Source of the DNA: JAGOVB01 sp964577365
Lineage (GTDB): Bacteria > Patescibacteriota > Minisyncoccia > Phycocordibacterales > PALSA-1337
Assembly: GCA_964577365.1 (NCBI GenBank)
Contig: CAZNYP010000008.1
Location: forward strand, 1-26,400
Reading direction: 5' to 3'
Length of the DNA: 26,400 nt
The notes beneath the pieces were generated by a model. That model searched no databases, was not told the DNA's origin, and saw only the letters and a program-made list of their open reading frames with translations. Position numbers and translations under genes: made by a program. How positions within the stretch are numbered: position 1 is the first letter of the stretch; each line of letters begins with the position of its first letter. Of this stretch, positions 6,617-14,272 are shown piece by piece.

Positions 6617-6949
6617 ATGGAATCAGCACTCAAAACAATTCTCATCGTCGTCATATTCGGAACTCTCGGTTTCTTTATCTGGCGTGGTTTTTCGGCAGAC
6701 GAAACCGATACACTAGGTGTCGTGACAACGGGTACTCTCGATGAGAACAATCAGCCAATCGGCGCTGACATCGAGGCACTCCTCGCGCAACTGAACGAGG
6801 TAAAGATCGATGCTACTTTGTTCGAAAGTCCCGCATACAAAAGTCTAAATGACTACACAAATACTATTCCACCGCTTCCACAAGGAAAGGTAAATCCATT
6901 TGCACCATTCCCTGGGACTCCTGCAAAAGCCGTACCAAAAACCCGCTAA
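6617..6949 (+). CDS. Small bitopic protein in the PilP position
   Basis: This 110-residue protein has an N-terminal membrane helix (about residues 5-23) followed by a soluble part with a flexible Pro-rich end. The GKVNPFAPFPG motif near the C-terminus recalls the RxPFxP pattern of PilP proteins. It lacks a lipobox Cys, so it is not a classical PilP lipoprotein. Classical PilP links the inner-membrane complex to the PilQ secretin, and no secretin gene is seen here. A shorter protein that serves only the inner complex would fit a cell without an outer membrane (inference). It lies one base after the pilO-like gene and six bases before pilB. Confidence 0.6.
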   Translation: MESALKTILIVVIFGTLGFFIWRGFSADETDTLGVVTTGTLDENNQPIGADIEALLAQLNEVKIDATLFESPAYKSLNDYTNTIPPLPQGKVNPFAPFPGTPAKAVPKTR

Positions 6950-6955
6950 TTACAC

Positions 6956-8686
6956 ATGAGCGTACTCGATATATTGGTCAAAAAGAAAGTCGTGAGTGAG
7001 GACGAGGCAACTTCGATTAAAAAAGAAGTGGCTGCGGGTGAAACGCTGGAAAAAGTTCTCTTTGCGCAGGGGGTTTCTGAAGAGGATATCCTCGCTGCAA
7101 AAGGAGAATATCTAAACATCCCGATTCGATCACTCGGCGAGATGAAAGTACCATTTGAAGTACTCGAATACATTCCCGAGGAGTCCGCGGTGCACTATAG
7201 ATTTGTACCGATCGGAGTGGTTGACGGAGCTCTCGAGGTGGGCCTCGTCGATCCGGACAATATAGAGGCACGAGATGCGCTCAACTTTATCGCGACAAAG
7301 CGCGGCGTCCCCTACAAGATTTTCATCATCACGCAACAAGATTTCGAGAAGGTGATCGAGATGTACAAAGGTATCACTGGTGAGGTGTCAAAGGCACTCG
7401 ATGAGCTCGAAAATGTGCTCTCAGTCGATGCAAAGGACAATTCTGCTATCAAAAAACTAAAGCCAGAGGGTACGACAGCCACAAAACCAAATGCAAAAGA
7501 TACTCTGATCATCGAGGATGCCCCAGTAGTAAAAATTGTGGCAACCATCGTGCGCTATGCAGTAGAAGGAAATGCATCCGATGTGCACATCGAGGCAATG
7601 CGTGAGAGTGTCCGAGTCCGTTTCCGTGTGGATGGCTCGCTCTTTACTAGTCTCGTCCTCCCGAACAAAGTGCACGATGCCGTAGTGGCGCGTATCAAGG
7701 TGCTTTCAAATATGAAGCTCGATGAAAAGCGAAAGCCTCAGGACGGGCGATTCTCTGCACGTATCGAGAGTAGAAAAATAGACTTTCGTGTATCGACATT
7801 CCCTTCGTACTACGGTGAAAAAGTCGTGATGCGTATTTTGGACCCAGATAAGGGTGTAAAAAAGCTCGACAATATCGGCTTTTCTGAACACGATCTCGCT
7901 ATCGTGAAAGAAGCGATCCAGCGTCCATACGGTCTCATCCTCATCACTGGGCCTACTGGTTCCGGAAAATCAACCACATTGTATTCGATGCTCAACGAAG
8001 TCGACCGCGACACCCAAAACGTACTCTCACTCGAGGATCCGGTCGAATACAACATGGAAGGAGTCAGTCAGTCGCAGGTCCGTGCAGAGATCGGCTATAC
8101 ATTTGCATCCGGTCTACGCACGACACTGCGTCAGGACCCTGACATCATCCTCGTGGGAGAGATCCGAGACAAGGAGACAGCACAGCTCGCCGTACAGGCG
8201 GCCCTTACTGGTCACCTCGTATTCTCTACACTTCACACCAACAACGCTGCAGGAGTGATCCCGCGTCTCATCGACATGGGAGTGGATCCATACCTCATCG
8301 CGCCAACTCTCATCATGGCGATCGGCCAGCGTCTCGTCGGTATGCTCGCTGGAGGAAAGAAAGTGCCCGTTGACGGTAGCATCAAGGCATTTATCGATCG
8401 TCAGTTTGAAGATCTTCCTGCAGAATATCACGATCGCATTCCGAAATCAGACACCGTATACACTATCGATCCGACCCCTGAGGCTCCAAAGGGTACCAGA
8501 GGTCGTATGGCAGTGTTTGAGGTATTTAAAATGGATAAAGAGATCGAAGGAGCCATCCTCACGAGTCCCACTGAGCTCGACATTTCAAAGATTTTGCGTA
8601 AAAAGGGAATGCTCACTATGCGCGAGGATGGAATACTCAAGGCATTCAAAGGAATGGTCCCCTTTGAGGAGGTCACTCGTCTCTAG
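6956..8686 (+). CDS. pilB: Type IV pilus extension ATPase PilB
   Basis: This 576-residue protein has an N-terminal MshEN/GspE-N domain (about residues 1-135), a linker, and a hexameric secretion ATPase core. Walker A is GPTGSGKST (332-340), the Asp box and Walker B region is DPDIILVGEIRD (394-405), and the His box is HLVFSTLHTN (420-429). It powers pilus assembly together with PilC. The zinc-binding tetracysteine insert normally found after the His box is absent; the region at about 464-515 contains no Cys, yet the following RGRMAVFEVF block is intact. It is in the usual order before pilT and pilC, with a receiver-domain gene between. The start at ATG 6956 has no Shine-Dalgarno sequence. Confidence 0.95.
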   Translation: MSVLDILVKKKVVSEDEATSIKKEVAAGETLEKVLFAQGVSEEDILAAKGEYLNIPIRSLGEMKVPFEVLEYIPEESAVHYRFVPIGVVDGALEVGLVDPDNIEARDALNFIATKRGVPYKIFIITQQDFEKVIEMYKGITGEVSKALDELENVLSVDAKDNSAIKKLKPEGTTATKPNAKDTLIIEDAPVVKIVATIVRYAVEGNASDVHIEAMRESVRVRFRVDGSLFTSLVLPNKVHDAVVARIKVLSNMKLDEKRKPQDGRFSARIESRKIDFRVSTFPSYYGEKVVMRILDPDKGVKKLDNIGFSEHDLAIVKEAIQRPYGLILITGPTGSGKSTTLYSMLNEVDRDTQNVLSLEDPVEYNMEGVSQSQVRAEIGYTFASGLRTTLRQDPDIILVGEIRDKETAQLAVQAALTGHLVFSTLHTNNAAGVIPRLIDMGVDPYLIAPTLIMAIGQRLVGMLAGGKKVPVDGSIKAFIDRQFEDLPAEYHDRIPKSDTVYTIDPTPEAPKGTRGRMAVFEVFKMDKEIEGAILTSPTELDISKILRKKGMLTMREDGILKAFKGMVPFEEVTRL

Positions 8687-8692
8687 TATAAT
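8664..8692 (+). promoter_or_regulatory. Promoter of the response-regulator gene
   Basis: TTGAGG (8664-8669), a 17-bp spacer, and TATAAT (8687-8692) directly after the pilB stop codon. The -10 ends 7 nt before ATG 8699, so the mRNA should be leaderless and can be made independently of pilB. Confidence 0.75.
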
Positions 8693-8698
8693 AAAGCC

Positions 8699-9088
8699 AT
8701 GAACCCTACCGTATTTTTTGTAGACGACGATACTTTTTTACTCGATATGTATTCGCTCAAGTTTTCAAAGAGTGGATACACCGTAAAAGTGAGCACTAGT
8801 CCAGACGATGCGCTCAAAAAGCTACGCGAAGGATTTGCACCTGACATACTCCTCCTCGATGTAGTGATGCCGGGGATGGATGGTGTAGAACTGCTATCCA
8901 CTATTCGCAAGGAGAAACTTATCCCAAATACTGTTATTATTATGCTAACCAATCAGAGCAGTACCCAGGATATCGAACGTGCCAAACAATATGGCATCGA
9001 CGGATATATAACCAAAGCAAGCACCATTCCTTCAGAAGTATTGGCACACGTGGATGACATCTATAAGAAATCCAAAATTAATAAATAG
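8699..9088 (+). CDS. Stand-alone response-regulator receiver protein (CheY-like)
   Basis: This 129-residue protein is a single receiver domain. The acidic pocket is VDDDTF (Asp9, Asp10, Asp11), the phospho-acceptor is in ILLLDVVMPGMDG (Asp at about 56), the switch Thr is in IIMLTNQ, and the conserved Lys is in YITKAS. No output domain is attached and no histidine kinase gene is in the window. Lying between pilB and pilT, it may control pilus extension or retraction in the way PilG/PilH-type regulators do in twitching motility, but this rests on context alone. It has its own promoter, which would allow expression separate from pilB. The length is normal for the family. Confidence 0.88.
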   Translation: MNPTVFFVDDDTFLLDMYSLKFSKSGYTVKVSTSPDDALKKLREGFAPDILLLDVVMPGMDGVELLSTIRKEKLIPNTVIIMLTNQSSTQDIERAKQYGIDGYITKASTIPSEVLAHVDDIYKKSKINK

Positions 9089-9094
9089 AAATAA

Positions 9095-10156
9095 ATGGAC
9101 TACAAAAAAGAACTAGAAGAGTTGGTCACACTGGTCCTCAAAGAAGGAGCTTCTGATCTACACCTAGCCGAAGGTCGTCATCCCATCGTGCGTGTAAATG
9201 GAAACCTCATTCCACTCATCAAAAAGGCACAGCTCACAAAGCTCGATATGCAGGGTTTTTCAAACGAACTCCTCACCGAACCAAATAAAAAACTGTTCCA
9301 GGCAAATCTAGAAGTCGACTTTTCATACAGCCTGGGGACACTTGCTCGATTTCGAGGAAATGCCTTTTTTCACCAAGAAACTATATCTATCGCTCTACGA
9401 CTCATCCCTAAAAAGATCCGTACCATCGCGGAGCTAAAGCTGCCTCAGATCCTCGAGACGTTTACCCGAAAGAAACAAGGATTTTTTCTCTGTGTAGGGC
9501 CGATCGGTCAGGGAAAATCAACCACGCTCGCTGCAATGATCGAGATGATCAACCAGACTCGTGCCGAGCACATCATCACGATCGAGGACCCGATCGAGTA
9601 CGTGTATGAATCAAAAAAGTCTATCATTGATCAGCGTGAGGTACGCATCGACACCCCTGATTTCCACAATGGTCTCGTCGGTATGCTCCGACAGGACGTA
9701 AATGTGGCACTCATTGGAGAGATGCGCGATATACAGACAGTGGGTACGGCAGTGACTGCTGCAGAGACTGGACACCTCATCTTTTCTACACTCCATACGA
9801 ACAATGCATCGCAGACGATCAACCGTATCATCGACTCATTTCCACCAGGACAGCAGGATCAGATCCGTATGCAGCTCGCGGGGAGTTTGAGCGGTATATT
9901 TTCACAACGTCTCATCCCGAGTATATCTGGTGGATTGGTGCCCGCATACGAGCTCCTCATTGCAAATGCAGCGGTCGCAAATCTCATCCGTGAAAAGCGT
10001 GTGCACGAGATAAATACCGTAGTGGAGACAGGTTCATCAGAAGGGATGATCGATATGAATCGATGCCTGGTCGAGCTCGTACGTGGAGGCCAGATCAGTG
10101 TAGAAAACGCTTATCAGTACTCACTTAATCCAAAAGGACTAGAGCGAATGCTTTAA
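9095..10156 (+). CDS. pilT: Type IV pilus retraction ATPase PilT
   Basis: This 353-residue ATPase lacks the large N-terminal domain of PilB and has the PilT arrangement: an N-terminal PAS-like part (EGASDLHLAEGRHPIVRVNG, about residues 17-36), Walker A GPIGQGKST (135-143), a catalytic Glu segment (TIEDPIEYVY), Asp box MLRQDVNVALIGEMRD, His box HLIFSTLHTNN, and the late ANLIREKRVHEI block typical of retraction ATPases. Gln replaces the more usual Ser in the Walker A loop, which still fits GxxGxGKS/T. PilT disassembles the pilus, which is needed for twitching and DNA uptake. It follows the receiver gene by six bases and precedes pilC by five. Confidence 0.93.
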   Translation: MDYKKELEELVTLVLKEGASDLHLAEGRHPIVRVNGNLIPLIKKAQLTKLDMQGFSNELLTEPNKKLFQANLEVDFSYSLGTLARFRGNAFFHQETISIALRLIPKKIRTIAELKLPQILETFTRKKQGFFLCVGPIGQGKSTTLAAMIEMINQTRAEHIITIEDPIEYVYESKKSIIDQREVRIDTPDFHNGLVGMLRQDVNVALIGEMRDIQTVGTAVTAAETGHLIFSTLHTNNASQTINRIIDSFPPGQQDQIRMQLAGSLSGIFSQRLIPSISGGLVPAYELLIANAAVANLIREKRVHEINTVVETGSSEGMIDMNRCLVELVRGGQISVENAYQYSLNPKGLERML

Positions 10157-10161
10157 AATAT

Positions 10162-11373
10162 ATGCTTTTTAATTACTCAGCAGTAGACGCACAAGGTCAG
10201 CCAAAGAACGGATCGATCGATGCGCTCAATATGGATATTGCGCTCTCGTCACTCCAGCGACGAGGATTTGTTGTGAGCAAAATCGTCCCTGTAGGAGATA
10301 AAAAAGGCCTCTTAAATATTGAGCTCACGTTCCTCGAACGAGTTTCAAACAAAGACATCGTGATCCTCTCTCGACAGATGGCGACACTCTTTCAGGCGCA
10401 GGTATCGGCACTTCGTATCTTTAGACTATTGGGTGAAGAAGCGGAAAACAAACTATTACGCAAAAAGCTCATCATTATCGCGGACGATATTCAGGGAGGA
10501 AGCTCTATATCAGTGGCACTCGAAAAGCACCCCGAAGTATTTTCTGACTTTTATGTAAGTATGGTAAAAGCGGGAGAGGAATCTGGAAAGCTCGATGAGA
10601 CGTTCAACTTTCTCGCCGACTACCTCGATCGTACCTACGAACTCGTGAGCAAGGCAAAGGGTGCGCTCGTCTATCCTTCATTCGTTATCTTTACCTTCGT
10701 ATCCGTGATGATCGTCATGTTTACAGTCGTTATCCCTAAAATCAGCGGAATACTAAAGGACTCTGGTCAAGAGCTTCCTATATACACCCGAGCGGTGATG
10801 GGCATCAGTGATTTTCTGGTGCACTACGGATTTATATTTGCTGGACTCATGCTCGTCGGTGGTTTCTTTATCTACAAATACGTACAGACTCCGACTGGAC
10901 GCGAACTCTTTGATACCTTCAAGTTAAACGTCCCATATATCAGCAATCTGTACAAAAAACTCTATCTCTCACGCCTTTCAGACAACATGAATACCATGCT
11001 CATGTCAGGGATCTCGATGGTCCGTGCGATCGAGCTCACCGCAAACGTGATCGACAACACTATTTACAAAAAAATCCTCGCTACTGCGGTAGAGGCGGTA
11101 AAGGCGGGTAAGCCAGTGTCGGAGGCTCTCGGTGGGAATCCAGATATCATCCCGAAAATCATGATTCAGATGATGAAAGTAGGAGAGGAAACAGGAGAGT
11201 TGGGCAACATCCTCAAAACCCTTGCAAACTTTTACTCTCGCGAAGTACGCACTGCGGTGGATGCACTCGTCGACCTCATCGAGCCACTTATGATCGTGCT
11301 TTTGGGTCTCGGTGTGGCAATACTCCTCGCTTCTGTGATGGTCCCTATATACAACATCTCTTCTGCCCAGTAG
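10162..11373 (+). CDS. pilC: Type IV pilus platform protein PilC (GspF family)
   Basis: This 403-residue polytopic protein has the two tandem GspF domains expected for the pilus platform: the first includes LSRQMATLFQAQVSALRIF and AGEESGKLDETFNFLADYL (about residues 70-195), and the second includes LSRLSDNMNTMLMSGI and VGEETGELGNILKTLANFY (about 272-395). Membrane helices lie at about residues 172-195, 218-235 and 375-397. PilC couples the motor ATPases to the growing pilus base. It begins five bases after pilT and is the last gene before the pilin cluster. No terminator hairpin is seen after it, but the next gene has a separate promoter. Length and order are normal. Confidence 0.94.
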   Translation: MLFNYSAVDAQGQPKNGSIDALNMDIALSSLQRRGFVVSKIVPVGDKKGLLNIELTFLERVSNKDIVILSRQMATLFQAQVSALRIFRLLGEEAENKLLRKKLIIIADDIQGGSSISVALEKHPEVFSDFYVSMVKAGEESGKLDETFNFLADYLDRTYELVSKAKGALVYPSFVIFTFVSVMIVMFTVVIPKISGILKDSGQELPIYTRAVMGISDFLVHYGFIFAGLMLVGGFFIYKYVQTPTGRELFDTFKLNVPYISNLYKKLYLSRLSDNMNTMLMSGISMVRAIELTANVIDNTIYKKILATAVEAVKAGKPVSEALGGNPDIIPKIMIQMMKVGEETGELGNILKTLANFYSREVRTAVDALVDLIEPLMIVLLGLGVAILLASVMVPIYNISSAQ

Positions 11374-11409
11374 TTATCCACAATATATGTCCCTTTACTG
11401 GGGTATAAT
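11374..11409 (+). promoter_or_regulatory. Promoter of the first pilin gene with an upstream TTATCCACA box
   Basis: TATAAT (11404-11409) is the -10. A perfect TTATCCACA (11374-11382) ends 21 nt upstream of it, about where a -35 element would lie. The predicted start is near 11416, giving a leader of about 48 nt, one of the longest in the window. Confidence 0.65.
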
Positions 11410-11418
11410 TGGTACAAG

Positions 11419-11436
11419 GTAAGTGTGTATACTTAC
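11419..11436 (+). promoter_or_regulatory. 5'-terminal stem-loop in the pilin mRNA leader
   Basis: GTAAGT (11419-11424) pairs with ACTTAC (11431-11436) around GTGTAT. It would lie within a few bases of the 5' end of the pilin mRNA, where such hairpins commonly protect abundant transcripts from decay (inference). The rest of the leader is very A+T-rich and unstructured. Confidence 0.4.
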
Positions 11437-11463
11437 ATTTATTAATAAAAAAATTATTCATAT

Positions 11464-11573
11464 ATGAATTTACGAAAAGGTTTTACATTGATCGAGTTGC
11501 TCGTGGTGATCGCGATCATCGGTCTACTCTCATCAGTGGTACTCGCTTCACTAAACGGGGCTCGACAGCGAGG
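11464..11573 (+). repeat. 110-bp identical 5' segment of pilin 1 (pairs with 12023-12132)
   Basis: The first 110 bases of the two pilin genes are identical, including third codon positions, after which synonymous and replacement differences begin at once. This points to a recent duplication or to gene conversion of the segment that encodes the leader and N-terminal helix. Confidence 0.9.
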
Positions 11574-11928
11574 TGCTGACACAACTATCAAGGGACAGCT
11601 CAATGCTCTTCGAGCGGCTGCAGAGCTTCACTACGATAATAACGGTAGTTCTTATGCGACATTTTGTAACATCACTACAGGTCCAGTCGATGCAGCTCTA
11701 GATGCAATTAAGACTGCAGCGGGACCAGCCTCAACAGGTGCAAATACCATAAACGCTATAGGTGCTAACGGTATCATAACTTGTAACAGTCAGCCTGGTG
11801 GATGGGCGATCCAGTCACCACTTCGATCAACAGCTGGTACAGCAACATTTTGGTGTGTAGACTCAGCCGGACTTTCACGACAAAACGCTGCGTCAGCTTT
11901 GACCACTGCAACAGACATAGACTGTTAA
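11464..11928 (+). CDS. Type IV pilin, cassette 1
   Basis: This 154-residue prepilin has a short leader MNLRKG cut before FTLIELLVVIAII (Phe +1, Glu +5), the hydrophobic N-terminal helix, and a globular part with four Cys residues (FCNIT, ITCN, FWCVDS and the last residue), so two disulfides are possible. It is probably one of the major pilins. Its first 110 bases are identical to those of the next gene, and the C-terminal region with FWCVDSAGLSRQNA is also closely related, so the two are recent duplicates. It has its own promoter and a terminator at 11948-11980. The variable middle part suggests diversification of the exposed surface. Confidence 0.92.
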   Translation: MNLRKGFTLIELLVVIAIIGLLSSVVLASLNGARQRGADTTIKGQLNALRAAAELHYDNNGSSYATFCNITTGPVDAALDAIKTAAGPASTGANTINAIGANGIITCNSQPGGWAIQSPLRSTAGTATFWCVDSAGLSRQNAASALTTATDIDC

Positions 11929-11947
11929 TAGACTGGTTACGTTTTTT

Positions 11948-11980
11948 GCAAAATCCCCAGGTGGGGATTTTTGCTTTTTA
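11948..11980 (+). terminator. Terminator after pilin 1
   Basis: GCAAAATCCCC (11948-11958) pairs with GGGGATTTT plus TGC (11963-11974) around a short AGGT loop, with one extra T in the 3' arm, and is followed by CTTTTTAT. It should isolate transcription of pilin 1 from pilin 2. Confidence 0.85.
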
Positions 11981-11986
11981 TATTAG

Positions 11987-11995
11987 TGGTATAAT
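11987..11995 (+). promoter_or_regulatory. Extended -10 promoter of pilin 2
   Basis: TGGTATAAT follows the terminator of the previous gene directly. The leader before ATG 12023 would be about 21 nt and is A+T-rich. Confidence 0.75.
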
Positions 11996-12022
11996 GACGG
12001 CATTAATAAATATAAATATATT

Positions 12023-12132
12023 ATGAATTTACGAAAAGGTTTTACATTGATCGAGTTGCTCGTGGTGATCGCGATCATCGGTCTACTCTCATCAGTGGTA
12101 CTCGCTTCACTAAACGGGGCTCGACAGCGAGG
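12023..12132 (+). repeat. 110-bp identical 5' segment of pilin 2 (pairs with 11464-11573)
   Basis: Second copy of the perfect direct repeat that begins at the start codon of the first pilin gene. Confidence 0.9.
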
Positions 12133-12481
12133 AGCTGATACAACGATCAAGGGCCAACTCAATGCACTTCGATCAGCAGCGGAGATCCACTATGACACTC
12201 CAGCAAACAACAGCTCTTATGCTACATTCTGCGCAAGTGCTCCAGTGACCGCTGCTCTTGCTGCTGTTCGAACTGCTGCAGGACCTAGTGCAACAGCTAC
12301 TGGTGTAAATGCTTCTGGTGCTGCGGGTACAGTTACTTGTAACAGTACTGCATCTGGATGGATCGTTGAGTCACCACTTCGATCAAATGCAGCAAACTTC
12401 TGGTGCGTAGACTCAGCTGGACTCTCACGACAAAATGCGGGTACAGCGATCCCTACTACCGCAACAGACACAGACTGTTAA
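12023..12481 (+). CDS. Type IV pilin, cassette 2
   Basis: This 152-residue prepilin has the same MNLRKG leader and FTLIELLVVIAII helix as its upstream neighbour, with 110 identical bases at the 5' end. The globular part differs in the middle (TPANNSSYATFCASAP instead of the matching pilin-1 stretch) but keeps the four Cys residues and the FWCVDSAGLSRQNAG block. It is therefore a duplicate whose exposed face has diverged. It has an independent promoter and terminator, both exact copies in a 51-bp module. Either or both copies may build the fibre; which one is major cannot be told from sequence. Confidence 0.92.
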   Translation: MNLRKGFTLIELLVVIAIIGLLSSVVLASLNGARQRGADTTIKGQLNALRSAAEIHYDTPANNSSYATFCASAPVTAALAAVRTAAGPSATATGVNASGAAGTVTCNSTASGWIVESPLRSNAANFWCVDSAGLSRQNAGTAIPTTATDTDC

Positions 12482-12501
12482 TAGGTTTGGGTATGTACTT
12501 T

Positions 12502-12534
12502 GCAAAATCCCCAGGTGGGGATTTTTGCTTTTTA
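12502..12534 (+). terminator. Terminator after pilin 2
   Basis: Exact copy of the hairpin and T-run found after pilin 1: an AATCCCC/GGGGATT stem followed by CTTTTTAT. Confidence 0.85.
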
Positions 12535-12540
12535 TATTAG

Positions 12541-12549
12541 TGGTATAAT
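12541..12549 (+). promoter_or_regulatory. Extended -10 promoter of pilin 3
   Basis: TGGTATAAT ends exactly 7 nt before ATG 12556, so the pilin-3 transcript should start at the A of the start codon. Confidence 0.8.
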
Positions 12550-12555
12550 TTCTCT

Positions 12556-13023
12556 ATGAAATATTTACACAATAAGGGTTTCACATTAATCGAATTATTA
12601 GTTGTGATCGCGATCATCGGTATCCTCGCTTCAGTTGTCATGGTAGCTGTGGGTAGTGCACGTGCAAAGAGTGCAGATGCTGCGATAAAAGGAAATGTCG
12701 ACAGTATCCGAAAAGAGGCTGAGCTCTACTACAACGATGAGCTCCGTGGAAACGGTAGCTATGGTGGTACCTTTGCTGCAGCAGCTTGTGCAGCGACCGC
12801 AGAGACACTTTTTGCAGATCCATTGATCGAAGCTCAGTACACTGCAGCGGCGGCGGCTTCTACACTTCCGGCAAACTGTGTATCTGATGATGATGAGTGG
12901 GCAGTTGCAGTTCCTTTAAAGTCTGATGCAAATATCGCATGGTGTGTCGATAACGCTGGTGTTGCAAAAGAAGTTACCGATATCTCAGTCGACCTCGGTT
13001 TCGCTGGCAACGCTTGTAAATAA
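12556..13023 (+). CDS. Type IV pilin 3
   Basis: This 155-residue prepilin has a MKYLHNKG leader cut before FTLIELLVVIAIIGIL, then a long amphipathic helix (ARAKSADAAIKGNVDSIRKEAELYYND) and a globular domain with an Ala-rich middle and Cys residues at AAACAAT, PANCVS, IAWCVDN and near the end. The IAWCVDNAGVAKEV segment parallels the WCVDSAG block of pilins 1 and 2, so the three share a fold. It lies behind the second 51-bp module with a leaderless-type promoter. It is followed after two bases by the GspG-like gene and is probably the first gene of the long operon that runs to ligA. Confidence 0.9.
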   Translation: MKYLHNKGFTLIELLVVIAIIGILASVVMVAVGSARAKSADAAIKGNVDSIRKEAELYYNDELRGNGSYGGTFAAAACAATAETLFADPLIEAQYTAAAAASTLPANCVSDDDEWAVAVPLKSDANIAWCVDNAGVAKEVTDISVDLGFAGNACK

Positions 13024-13025
13024 TA

Positions 13026-13520
13026 ATGAAAAGAGCCTTTACACTCATAGAACTCTTGGTAGTCATTGCGATCATTGCGCTCCTCACTTCTATTGTGGTG
13101 TCGCAATTCGAAGTGGCTCGTGCAAAAGCGCGTGACAACAAACGTGTCGCAGATGTCGCTCAGATCCAGCTCGCGGTGCAGCTTTACTTTGATCGATGCG
13201 GAGTATATCCAACTGCAAGTGGTACAACGATAAATCTCAATTCTGTATCAACTACATGTCCCGGTATCCGCGTCAGTACCTTTATGAGTGCGGTTCCTGT
13301 TCCTCCACAGCCCGCAATCGATGCGACATATAACTACTATGCATATACAGTAAAATCAACCCTCGATGACTACTACATCGGTGTACGTCTCGAAAAGCCA
13401 AACAAAGCACTCGATGATGACATAGACATAGTGACTCCAGCTACTGGATGGAGTGGTGCAACAGGATGGGGAGCTACAAGCGATACTACGAATTACTACT
13501 ACATGGTTGGTTCAAAATAA
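13026..13520 (+). CDS. GspG/PilA-like pseudopilin with Ala at the cleavage site
   Basis: This 164-residue prepilin has a very short leader, MKRA, before FTLIELLVVIAIIALL. The residue before the cut is Ala and not the usual Gly; prepilin peptidases can accept Ala in some pilins. The pattern EVARAKARDNKRVADVAQIQLAVQLYFD and the later YYAYTVKSTLDDYYIGVRLE block resemble GspG-type pseudopilins. The tail is rich in Gly, Thr, Ser and Tyr (GWSGATGWGA). Two Cys residues (DRCGVYP and TTCPGI) could form one disulfide. It overlaps pilD by one base (TAATG), which suggests coupled translation. Confidence 0.88.
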   Translation: MKRAFTLIELLVVIAIIALLTSIVVSQFEVARAKARDNKRVADVAQIQLAVQLYFDRCGVYPTASGTTINLNSVSTTCPGIRVSTFMSAVPVPPQPAIDATYNYYAYTVKSTLDDYYIGVRLEKPNKALDDDIDIVTPATGWSGATGWGATSDTTNYYYMVGSK

Positions 13521-14272
13521 TGGAGGTATACATCACGATACTTGTATTTATCTTTGGAACTATCATCGGGAGTTTCTTAAATGTGGTCGCACTACGGTTC
13601 AACATCGGTGCGATAAAGGGCAGATCACAATGTTTTTCTTGTGGGTACCAGCTGAAGTGGCATGATCTCATCCCCGTACTCAGCTTTGTCGCATTCCTCG
13701 GAAAGTGTCGCAAATGTAAAAGCCCTATCTCGTATCAGTATCCACTAGTAGAAGTGGCAACCGGCGCTCTGTTTTCACTACTGTTTTGGAAATTTATCGA
13801 AACTCCGTATATATTGGTGGCGCATCTCGTCATCGCAGCGATCCTCGTCGTTGTCGTCATATACGATCTCAGGCACAAAATCATTCCAAACATACTCTCA
13901 TACCTTTTTGTTGGGGCGAGTTTTCTCCTGCTCTTTGCACAAGGGGTCCCTACATGGTGGCAGGTCGCTGGAGTACTCGTATCAGTTCCGTTCTGGCTCA
14001 TCGTTCTTTTGTCAAAAGAAACATGGATGGGAGGAGGTGATGCAAAACTAGCTATGGGTATCGGTTGGCTCCTCGGTATATCACTCGGCTTTTCGGCACT
14101 CGCATATGCGACATGGGTGGCGTCGATCGTGGGGATTCCTTTGTTGTTCATACATAAGAAAGGGGGTACAATGAGACGGATAGAGCTTCCGTTTGCTCCA
14201 TTTCTGATCGTCGGTATGTACATAGCGCTCTTCACTGGTCTCAATATCTTCTATGTCAATTCGTTTGTCTAA
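13520..14272 (+). CDS. pilD: Prepilin peptidase PilD (GspO/A24 family)
   Basis: This 250-residue polytopic aspartic peptidase cuts prepilin leaders and N-methylates the new N-terminus. The N-terminal methylase-type part has FGTIIGSFLNVVALR and a zinc site of two CxxC pairs (Cys38, Cys41, Cys63, Cys66). The catalytic aspartates are in DLRHKIIPN (Asp116) and GGGDAKL (Asp174). The frame is open upstream to 13448 inside the pseudopilin gene; ATG 13520 is chosen because it overlaps the preceding stop codon as TAATG and places FGTIIGSFLN at the usual distance. The 3' end overlaps the next minor-pilin gene by 20 bases. It is probably the peptidase for all seven or more prepilins in this window. Confidence 0.95.
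   Translation: MEVYITILVFIFGTIIGSFLNVVALRFNIGAIKGRSQCFSCGYQLKWHDLIPVLSFVAFLGKCRKCKSPISYQYPLVEVATGALFSLLFWKFIETPYILVAHLVIAAILVVVVIYDLRHKIIPNILSYLFVGASFLLLFAQGVPTWWQVAGVLVSVPFWLIVLLSKETWMGGGDAKLAMGIGWLLGISLGFSALAYATWVASIVGIPLLFIHKKGGTMRRIELPFAPFLIVGMYIALFTGLNIFYVNSFV

Larger units (their letters stand above)
11945..11995 (+). repeat. 51-bp terminator-promoter module, copy 1
   Basis: This 51-bp sequence is identical to 12499-12549. It holds a hairpin terminator (11948-11980) and an extended -10, TGGTATAAT (11987-11995). With the pilin gene it forms a repeat cassette with a period of about 554-559 bp. Confidence 0.9.
12499..12549 (+). repeat. 51-bp terminator-promoter module, copy 2
   Basis: Identical to 11945-11995. 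Here the promoter half drives the third pilin gene, whose coding sequence is not a close copy, so the module edge appears to lie at the -10. Confidence 0.9.

Noticed and set aside
13448..13519. Upstream extension of the pilD frame
   Set aside because: It overlaps the pseudopilin gene, and the extra residues are not part of the peptidase family.
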